NCBI GenBank assembly: GCA_034435275.1
Contig: DAOTXP010000230.1
Coordinates: 1 to 10,966, forward strand
Direction: 5' to 3'
DNA: 10,966 nt
Source: JBFMCC01 sp034435275
GTDB lineage: Bacteria; Chloroflexota; Anaerolineae; Anaerolineales; Villigracilaceae
The notes beneath the pieces were generated by a model that was given only the letters and a program-made list of their open reading frames with translations, was not told the origin of the DNA and searched no databases. Both the position numbers and the translations under genes were made by a program. Position 1 is the first letter of the stretch; each line of letters begins with the position of its first letter. Shown here piece after piece: positions 5,627 to 10,966 of the stretch.

Positions 5627-6417
5627 ACGGCATGCTTCCTGCTCGCATCAAAGCCCTCATTCTCGACATGGACGGCGTGCTGTGGAAATCGGACGCGCCG
5701 ATTGGCAATCTTCCCGTGATTTTTGACCGCATCCGCGCCCGCGACCTGAGGTTTGTCTTTGCCACGAACAACGGCACAAGGACCCCTCAGCAATACGTTC
5801 AAAAACTTGCCGAATTCGAAGTGACAATTGATCCGTGGCAGGTGCTTACATCTGCCCTGTGCGTCGCCCACATGCTGGAACAGAAATTTCCTCGGGGTAG
5901 CAAAGTGTTTGTCATCGGCGGGGATGGGATTCGCGCTGCCCTGACGGAAAAGGGATTCGAGATTCTATCCGTGGAAGATGCCTCGCAGGCCGATGTGTTT
6001 GTCATGGGCATTGACCGCACAATCAACTTTGCCAAAATGAGCGAGGCGGCTTTGCTTGTGCGACGCGGCGTTCCCTTCTATGCCACCAACCCGGATAAGA
6101 CCTTCCCTACCCCGCGCGGCGAAATCCCCGGCGCGGGCGCGTGGCTCTCGGTCATCACCACCGCCACCGGCATCGAGCCAATCTATGCAGGCAAGCCATA
6201 TCCGTATTTGATGGAAATGGCGCTGGAGAGATTGGGAACAGAGAAAAGGGAGACCCTCGTGATCGGCGACCGGTTGGAGACCGACATTGCCGCGGGCCAG
6301 GCTGTGGGTTGTCCAACTGCGTTGTTGCTAAGCGGAATCAGTACGAGAGAACAGGGAAAGGCCTGGAAACCGAAACCCAACTTGATTGTTCAGGATCTGG
6401 AAACTCTGGTCGGATAA
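5623..6417 (+). CDS. HAD-superfamily IIA phosphatase
   Basis: The protein is a subclass IIA haloacid dehalogenase-type hydrolase, related to NagD, 4-nitrophenylphosphatase and phosphoglycolate phosphatase. All four motifs are present: the nucleophile loop DMDGVLW (Asp15 and Asp17 when counted from the GTG), motif II in ATNNGTRT, Lys191 in AGKPYPYLM, and the Mg-binding loop IGDRLETDIAAG (Asp216 and Asp221). A cap domain between motifs II and III fits class IIA. Length (264 residues) is typical. It should hydrolyse a small phosphorylated metabolite in the cytoplasm; the substrate cannot be read from sequence. The GTG at 5623 overlaps the upstream stop. The ATG at 5632 is an alternative, with GGAAAG 8 nt before it giving it the better ribosome binding site. 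It is coupled to the DUF1028 gene. Confidence 0.92.
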   Translation: MNGMLPARIKALILDMDGVLWKSDAPIGNLPVIFDRIRARDLRFVFATNNGTRTPQQYVQKLAEFEVTIDPWQVLTSALCVAHMLEQKFPRGSKVFVIGGDGIRAALTEKGFEILSVEDASQADVFVMGIDRTINFAKMSEAALLVRRGVPFYATNPDKTFPTPRGEIPGAGAWLSVITTATGIEPIYAGKPYPYLMEMALERLGTEKRETLVIGDRLETDIAAGQAVGCPTALLLSGISTREQGKAWKPKPNLIVQDLETLVG

Positions 6418-6419
6418 AC

Positions 6420-6449
6420 GCATAGTCCCTTCACAGGAAGGGACTATGC
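6420..6449. terminator. Perfect 13-bp hairpin between convergent genes
   Basis: GCATAGTCCCTTC (6420-6432) pairs without mismatch with GAAGGGACTATGC (6437-6449) around an ACAG tetraloop. It starts 3 nt after the HAD stop codon and ends 4 nt before the stop codon of the convergent lipoprotein gene. Neither side has a proper U-run (TTCATC on plus, GTTTAT on minus). It is well placed as a shared terminator or 3'-end stabiliser, but is weaker as a classical intrinsic terminator. Confidence 0.7.
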
Positions 6450-6453
6450 TTCA

Positions 6454-7125
6454 TCACTCCATCGGTGTCTCTGTCGGAGTGGGCGACGGTGTTGCAGATG
6501 CCGCAGTGGTTGCCGTCCCACCGGAGACTTTGATGACAGCCGTCAGCACCGTACCGAAGGGTGTATTAGAGTCGTTGAACAACCGCCAGACACTCGTGTA
6601 GTCTCCCGCAGTAGTGGGCGCGGTCAAAACAATGGAAATTTCGGCCTGCTGGCCGGGCGCGACGGTCTTGCCGATGGGTGTGGCCGTGCCGCCCATCTGG
6701 TTTCCATAGCCGAAGCCGATTTTATAGGTGGCTGTCCAGGTACATGTGCCGCTGTTTTGAACTCTCCATGTTTTGGTAAAGGTCTGCCCAGGCGTCATGA
6801 CCGTACCATCGGGAATGGTCACATCGGTTACAAACACTGAGTTGTCACACAAAACCTGCGTGGCCGTCACGCCGACGATCGGTGTCGCGGATGTGGGCGA
6901 GGCAAGCGGCGCGCTCGTCGGTGTGGATGTGAAGGTCGCGGTCGGTGCGGCCAACGCGGTGGCGGTCAGTTGCGAGGAAAAAGCCTGCACAGCCTGTGTC
7001 TGGATGATGCTCACGTCAACCGGTGTTGCCGTGGGAGTCAATTCGGCATCCGATGGCCCACAAGCGGTCAACACCAGAACGAGAACCGTCGCGAGCCAGA
7101 TCACATTACGAACTCTGATAGTCAT
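6454..7125 (-). CDS. Lipoprotein with NBR1-type Ig-like domain
   Basis: The 223-residue product begins with a lipoprotein signal peptide: basic N-terminus, a hydrophobic core and the lipobox LTAC with Cys22 as the lipidated residue. A Thr/Ala/Pro-rich linker covers about residues 28-85. Residues 92-200 form an Ig-like beta domain of the NBR1 (FW) type: FTKTWRVQNSGTCTW contains Trp120 and Trp130, VAPGQQAEISI follows, and SVWRLF contains Trp180. Cys93 and Cys128 could form a disulfide. A second Thr/Pro-rich tail ends the protein. Such lipoproteins are frequent in Chloroflexota and are expected on the outer face of the membrane; the binding partner is unknown. GGAGG (plus-strand CCTCC, 7130-7134) lies 4 nt before the ATG. 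It is divergent from rlmN. Confidence 0.88.
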   Translation of the reverse strand: MTIRVRNVIWLATVLVLVLTACGPSDAELTPTATPVDVSIIQTQAVQAFSSQLTATALAAPTATFTSTPTSAPLASPTSATPIVGVTATQVLCDNSVFVTDVTIPDGTVMTPGQTFTKTWRVQNSGTCTWTATYKIGFGYGNQMGGTATPIGKTVAPGQQAEISIVLTAPTTAGDYTSVWRLFNDSNTPFGTVLTAVIKVSGGTATTAASATPSPTPTETPME

Positions 7126-7151
7126 GGAACCTCCAGTCTAATCGAGCGCCA

Positions 7152-7157
7152 ATTATA
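7152..7157 (-). promoter_or_regulatory. -10 box for the NBR1-Ig lipoprotein gene
   Basis: Plus-strand ATTATA reads TATAAT on the minus strand, 26 nt before the lipoprotein ATG, giving a leader of about 20 nt with the Shine-Dalgarno inside it. The -35 at suitable spacing (TTCTAT, 18 nt) is weak and overlaps the inverted repeat described for the rlmN side. Confidence 0.5.
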
Positions 7158-7163
7158 GTACAG

Positions 7164-7183
7164 GATTCTACCGTGATAGAATC
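7164..7183 (+). promoter_or_regulatory. rlmN: Extended -10 of rlmN inside a 7-bp inverted repeat
   Basis: GATTCTA (7164-7170) and TAGAATC (7177-7183) are perfect inverted arms around CCGTGA. The right arm contains TAGAAT (7177-7182) with an upstream TG at 7174-7175, an extended -10 promoter for rlmN. Transcription would begin near 7188, 6-7 nt before the ATG. The repeat sits between the two divergent promoters and could be an operator, but no regulator is known. Confidence 0.45.
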
Positions 7184-7194
7184 ACACCCACGAA

Positions 7195-8235
7195 ATGACT
7201 CCTCTCCCATTAATCTACGACTTAGATTTGCCCGCGCTGACCTCGCTGATCGAATCCTGGGGACAACCTGCCTATCGCGCCCGCCAGGTTTGGGAGGGGC
7301 TGTATCATCAATTGTGGAACGATCCCGCCCAGTTTAGGAATCTGCCGTCAGTATTAAGAACGAAGTTGGCCGAAACTCTGCGCTTCGACGCTCTCGACGC
7401 AGGCATATTCGTCGAGTCAGCTGACGGACAAACACGCAAAACGCTTTTCAAATTGCACGATGACAAGGTTATCGAGGCTGTGCTGATGCGCTACGATAAA
7501 CGCCGCACGCTGTGCATTAGTTCGCAGGCAGGCTGCGCCATGGGGTGTGTATTTTGCGCCACCGGGCAGATGGGTTTCAAACGTCACCTCTCCAGTGGTG
7601 AAATCGTGGCGCAGGTGATGCATTATGCGCGCCTGCTGCATGCCGAGAGACAAACGGTCACCAACGTGGTCATAATGGGCATGGGCGAACCGTTCCACAA
7701 CTACGATAACACAATGGCCGCCATTGACCGGCTCAACGATCCCGATGGATACAACTTCGGCGCTCGCCGCTTTACCATCTCGACCGTGGGCCTGGTCCCG
7801 ATGATTCGGCGCTTCGCGGACGAGAAGCGTCAGGTCAACCTCGCCGTCTCACTCCACGCCGCGGACGACGATCTGCGCCTGAGCATGCTGCCTGTGGACA
7901 AACGCTACCCCATCGCGGATTTGCTGGAAGCCTGCCGATACTACGTCAACAAGACCAGGCGGCGCATCACATTCGAATGGGCATTGATCAACGAAGTAAA
8001 TGATACACCCGAGCAGGCGCGCAAACTCGCCTCCCTGCTGAAGGGATTGTTATGCCACGTCAACGCCATTCCTCTAAATCCAACCACCGGCTACAGCGGC
8101 GCGGCAACCACGCGTCAGCGGGCACAGGCGTTCAAAGAATCGCTGGAGCAGGCCGGGATCCCATGCACGATTCGAATGCGACGCGGGATTGAGATTCAGG
8201 CTGGGTGTGGTCAGCTTGCCGGTGGTATTGTTTGA
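7195..8235 (+). CDS. rlmN: 23S rRNA (adenine2503-C2)-methyltransferase / tRNA A37 methyltransferase
   Basis: RlmN is a radical SAM enzyme that methylates C2 of A2503 in 23S rRNA and of A37 in some tRNAs. The iron-sulfur motif is Cys114, Cys118 and Cys121 in CAMGCVFC, followed by the family stretch ATGQMGFKRHLSSGEI. The two mechanism cysteines are present: Cys107 in TLCISSQAGC and Cys338 in EIQAGCGQLAG, matching Cys118 and Cys355 of E. coli. MGMGEPFHNYDN and NLAVSLHA also fit. Length (346 residues) is typical. The related Cfr resistance enzyme shares these motifs; the surrounding stretches fit RlmN better, but exclusion is by eye. The ATG has no Shine-Dalgarno upstream (sequence CACCCACGAA), and a nearby promoter implies an almost leaderless mRNA. 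No terminator is evident downstream, only a GT-rich stretch. Confidence 0.95.
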   Translation: MTPLPLIYDLDLPALTSLIESWGQPAYRARQVWEGLYHQLWNDPAQFRNLPSVLRTKLAETLRFDALDAGIFVESADGQTRKTLFKLHDDKVIEAVLMRYDKRRTLCISSQAGCAMGCVFCATGQMGFKRHLSSGEIVAQVMHYARLLHAERQTVTNVVIMGMGEPFHNYDNTMAAIDRLNDPDGYNFGARRFTISTVGLVPMIRRFADEKRQVNLAVSLHAADDDLRLSMLPVDKRYPIADLLEACRYYVNKTRRRITFEWALINEVNDTPEQARKLASLLKGLLCHVNAIPLNPTTGYSGAATTRQRAQAFKESLEQAGIPCTIRMRRGIEIQAGCGQLAGGIV

Positions 8236-8263
8236 GTTTGGTAGGGGTTGTGTCTTGTTTTGG
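8235..8263 (+). repeat. GT-rich stretch after rlmN, related to the clpP repeat
   Basis: The decamer AGTTTGGTAG at 8235-8244 starts on the last base of the rlmN TGA stop and is identical to 4657-4666, which lies in the clpP TAG stop region. A G/T-only-biased stretch continues to about 8263, with weaker octamer spacing than the copy after clpP. Confidence 0.5.
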
Positions 8264-8301
8264 AATATATTGGCTACACGAAATATGCTTCTTTCGGTTT
8301 C

Positions 8302-8330
8302 TTGCAAGAACCATTTGTTTGAAGTATAGT
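8302..8330 (+). promoter_or_regulatory. sigma70 promoter of the Agl23-like gene with palindrome on the -35
   Basis: TTGCAA (8302-8307) and TATAGT (8325-8330) are 17 nt apart, placing the transcript start near 8337 and a leader of about 24 nt. The -35 lies inside the perfect 12-bp palindrome TTCTTGCAAGAA (8299-8310), which could be a repressor or activator site. AGAGG at 8353-8357 provides a short ribosome binding site 3 nt before the ATG. Confidence 0.7.
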
Positions 8331-8360
8331 CAGTCCGAATTCCTGAAAAAACAGAGGCCT

Positions 8361-10966
8361 ATGTCCACAGAAACCCGATCCTGGCTCGACCGTCCCATCC
8401 ATCCTGCCCTGCCAGCCATTACGCGTGAAATTGTGCTCTTCGCCGCAGTGTTGATCCTCGCGGCCGTCACCCGCTTTTACGATCTCGGCGCGCGCGTGAT
8501 GAGCCACGACGAAAGCCTGCATACCTATTTTTCCTGGCTACTTTCTCGCGGCCAGGGCTATCAGCATAGCCCAATGATGCACGGCCCCGGCCAATTCCAC
8601 ATGCTGGCGCTGGTTTATTTTCTGTTCGGGGCCAGCGATTTCACCTCGCGCGTCCCCGCCGCCCTGTTCGGCATCGCGACGGTCTGGATGGTATGGTACT
8701 GGCGACGGTATCTTGGGAATATCGGCGCATTGATCGCAGGCTTCCTGATGGTCATTTCGCCTTATATGCTGTATTACTCACGCTACACCCGCAACGAGTC
8801 GTTTGCGGCTTTCTCGGGTGTGCTGATGTTATATGCCATACTCCGTTACCTAGAGACCGGCAACAAGCGCTATGTCTTCCTTGTTACGACTGCCCTGCTC
8901 ATACATTTCACGGCAAAAGAAACCGCATTTATTTACACCGCCCAGGCGCTCTTGTTTCTGACGGTCTATTTCATCGCGCGCGTGACGCGACAGGCCTGGC
9001 CCGACCGCGAAAACGATTACCGCGGTTTTATTATCACGCTGGCAATAGGGATTGCACTCATCGCGATCGCCCTCGGGCTTGGGCTTGCTGGCCGCGAGGC
9101 GGAAATCCTCTCGGCGACAGAGACCGCCGCGCCCGCTGACCCGGGAGCGGCTCCGCCGTTCGAGCCCGAGTCTGGCGGTGCAACCCTGCCCCTTATCTTA
9201 ACAGCACTCGGGATAATGGCACTGGTTGCCGCAGCCCGGTTCCTGATCCGCGGCTATGGCTGGCAGACGGTCCGAACGGAACGCTCATTCGATTTGCTCA
9301 TCATGATCGGCACCATCGTGCTGCCCATGCTGACACCCTTCCTGCTGAAGGCCTTTAACTGGAAAATCCCCACCGAGGTGGCCGAAGTCAACACGCTCAC
9401 TTCAACCGACCTTTTCCGTTTAGGCGCTTTCATCGTTCCGGCATTCCTGATTTCCATTGCGATCGGCATTTTGTGGAATCGGAATCTATGGTGGAAGGCC
9501 TATCTGCTTTTTTGGAGCGTGTTCACGGTGCTGTATACCACGATATTTACAAATAGCGCCGGCTTCTTCACCGGCATTATTGGCTCGCTTGGCTACTGGC
9601 TGGTACAACAGGGTGTGGAGCGCGGAAGTCAGCCGTGGTACTACTATCTCTTGATTCAGATCCCAATTTACGAGTTCCTCCCGGCGCTGGGAAGCGTGCT
9701 GGCAATGATCGTTGTGCTGCGCCGCCGCTTGGAGCTTGCCGTCACCCCCGTTCAGACTGAGGCGGAGCAGGAATCGGTCGAAGCGAATTTCAACAACACG
9801 ACTAACCTTCTCATCTGGTGGTCGTTGTCCAGCATTGCCGCCCTCACCATTGCGGGCGAGAAAATGCCCTGGCTCACCGTCCACATGGCCTGGCCGATGA
9901 TCCTGTTGACCGGGTGGGGACTCAATCACGTTGTCACAACCACCGATTGGGAGGGACTGCGCCAGCGGCACCCCTGGCTCACACTGGCCGCGATGTTCGT
10001 CTTCCTCACCAGCCTGTCTGCCAGCCTGATTGCCTTGAGCGGCCCCACCCCACCCTTCCAGGGTCAGGAACTGGAACAATTGCAGGCAACCGGCAATTTC
10101 CTCTTGCCGGCCCTGGCGGCGGCCGCCAGCGCGGCGGGACTCTACTACCTGCTCCGCGATTGGAGTCCGGGCCACGTTACGCGCATGATCACGTTGACGT
10201 TCTTTGCAATCCTCTCGATCCTGACCGCACGCGCCTCGTTTCGCGCCGCGTACATCAATTACGACCATGCCACCGAATACCTGGTCTACGCGCACGCCGC
10301 GACCGGTGTGAAGGAAGTCATCGCACAGGCGGAGGAAATCTCGCGGCGCACGGCCGGCGGATTGAACGTCGCCCTTGCCTATGACGCGAGCCAGCCCGAC
10401 ACGGGCGTTTCCTGGCCGGTGGTCTGGTACCTGCGCGATTTTACCAATCAGCGCTCGTTCGACGTGCCGACGCGCTCACTTCGGGATGCGGTTATCATTA
10501 TCGTGGATCAAAAGAACTTCGATAAGATCGAGGCTGCCATCGGTGACGGTTATTATCGCTTCGATTACATCCGCATGTGGTGGCCCAATCAGGATTATTT
10601 CACCCTGAGCAATCCGCGCGATCCAGCCCTGCCCTTCGACGAGAATTATTCCTGCCGCGGCCTGCTCGGGTTTTACCGCTGGAACAAGTCCAGGGACTAC
10701 AGTCCAATCTGCAACACGCTCACGGATCCAAACATGCGCGCCGGCATCATTGATATCTGGCTCAACCGCGATTTCACCCGCTACGGGCAGGCGCTTGCCG
10801 CCAGGAATCCTGCGGAGAACACCGCAAGGTTCACGCTCGCGCAATGGGATCCCGCCGATCAAATGCGCCTCTATATCCGCAAGGATGTGGCCTCACAGAT
10901 CTGGAACTACGGTGTTTGCCCATCCGTGTCGTCGCAGGCCGAGTATCCCACCCTGGGCAAAATCGT
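8361..10966 (+). CDS. Agl23-like GT-C fold membrane protein (3' partial)
   Basis: The frame runs from the ATG at 8361 without a stop to the right edge, giving 868 visible residues. The N-terminal half is rich in membrane helices and carries the features of TIGR03663, annotated as flippase activity-associated protein Agl23. An acidic loop after the first helix has Asp50, Glu51 and His54 (MSHDESLHTYFSW), then MMHGPGQFHM, and a second loop reads YSRYTRNESF (Arg144 to Glu146). This layout resembles GT-C glycosyltransferases that use lipid-linked sugars, such as the PMT and ArnT families. A Pro/Ala/Glu-rich loop sits at about residues 250-275. More helices continue to about residue 630, followed by a long soluble region with Trp- and Tyr-rich stretches, presumably outside the cell. 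A role in envelope glycan assembly is likely but unproven. It has its own promoter. Confidence 0.78.
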   Translation, partial: MSTETRSWLDRPIHPALPAITREIVLFAAVLILAAVTRFYDLGARVMSHDESLHTYFSWLLSRGQGYQHSPMMHGPGQFHMLALVYFLFGASDFTSRVPAALFGIATVWMVWYWRRYLGNIGALIAGFLMVISPYMLYYSRYTRNESFAAFSGVLMLYAILRYLETGNKRYVFLVTTALLIHFTAKETAFIYTAQALLFLTVYFIARVTRQAWPDRENDYRGFIITLAIGIALIAIALGLGLAGREAEILSATETAAPADPGAAPPFEPESGGATLPLILTALGIMALVAAARFLIRGYGWQTVRTERSFDLLIMIGTIVLPMLTPFLLKAFNWKIPTEVAEVNTLTSTDLFRLGAFIVPAFLISIAIGILWNRNLWWKAYLLFWSVFTVLYTTIFTNSAGFFTGIIGSLGYWLVQQGVERGSQPWYYYLLIQIPIYEFLPALGSVLAMIVVLRRRLELAVTPVQTEAEQESVEANFNNTTNLLIWWSLSSIAALTIAGEKMPWLTVHMAWPMILLTGWGLNHVVTTTDWEGLRQRHPWLTLAAMFVFLTSLSASLIALSGPTPPFQGQELEQLQATGNFLLPALAAAASAAGLYYLLRDWSPGHVTRMITLTFFAILSILTARASFRAAYINYDHATEYLVYAHAATGVKEVIAQAEEISRRTAGGLNVALAYDASQPDTGVSWPVVWYLRDFTNQRSFDVPTRSLRDAVIIIVDQKNFDKIEAAIGDGYYRFDYIRMWWPNQDYFTLSNPRDPALPFDENYSCRGLLGFYRWNKSRDYSPICNTLTDPNMRAGIIDIWLNRDFTRYGQALAARNPAENTARFTLAQWDPADQMRLYIRKDVASQIWNYGVCPSVSSQAEYPTLGKI

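Noticed and set aside
9486..10295. 269-codon minus-strand open frame inside the Agl23-like gene
   Set aside because: It lies fully antisense to a well-supported membrane protein frame; its composition (Gln, Gly and Arg rich, no domain) is typical of GC-rich shadows.
1..10966. CRISPR array, insertion sequence, phage or toxin-antitoxin genes, defence system
   Set aside because: No spaced direct repeats, transposase or integrase motifs, terminal inverted repeats or small paired toxin-like genes are visible; all major frames are assigned to housekeeping or envelope families.

Overview
The window looks like a piece of a Chloroflexota chromosome, most likely class Anaerolineae. This is inferred from protein style, not from a marker gene. 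It carries a small lipoprotein with a Thr/Pro-rich linker and an NBR1-type Ig domain, a very large Agl23-like membrane protein, a DUF2231/c-type cytochrome lipoprotein pair, and a helical protein on the minus strand that I recall as widespread in that class. Coding density is high, codon use is GC-rich and even, and I see no mobile element, phage gene, CRISPR array or rRNA. It reads as an ordinary housekeeping region, not a transferred island. The longest stretch without a protein gene (2281-2498) holds promoters and a tRNA. No stretch over 300 bases lacks a gene.

Layout, left to right. (1) 1-779: the 3' part of a radical SAM protein ending in a helix-hairpin-helix DNA-binding tail. (2) 895-1850: a two-gene unit encoding a four-helix DUF2231 membrane protein and a c-type cytochrome lipoprotein. 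It ends in a bidirectional terminator shared with a convergent minus-strand gene of unknown function (1867-2280, TTG start). (3) 2315-4722: a near-consensus sigma70 promoter, tRNA-Leu(UAG), trigger factor (tig) only 18 nt after the tRNA, clpP, an 8-bp-period GT-rich repeat starting at the clpP stop codon, and a strong terminator. This is a protein folding and proteolysis unit, but clpX does not follow clpP. (4) 4784-6417: a DUF1028 Ntn-hydrolase-like protein overlapping a HAD-IIA phosphatase, followed by a 13-bp hairpin. (5) 6454-7125, minus strand: the NBR1-Ig lipoprotein, divergent from (6) rlmN (7195-8235), which has almost no leader. (7) 8361 to the right edge: an Agl23-like GT-C membrane protein behind a good sigma70 promoter whose -35 box lies inside a perfect 12-bp palindrome; the gene continues past the window.

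The genes fall into translation and protein quality control (tRNA-Leu, tig, clpP, rlmN), envelope and redox functions (DUF2231, cytochrome lipoprotein, NBR1-Ig lipoprotein, Agl23-like protein), DNA modification or repair (radical SAM-HhH) and general hydrolases (DUF1028, HAD). I found no convincing undescribed multi-gene system. The observations most worth a second look are at the RNA and repeat level: the tRNA-tig arrangement, the GT-rich repeat that starts at two different stop codons, and the palindromes lying on promoters.
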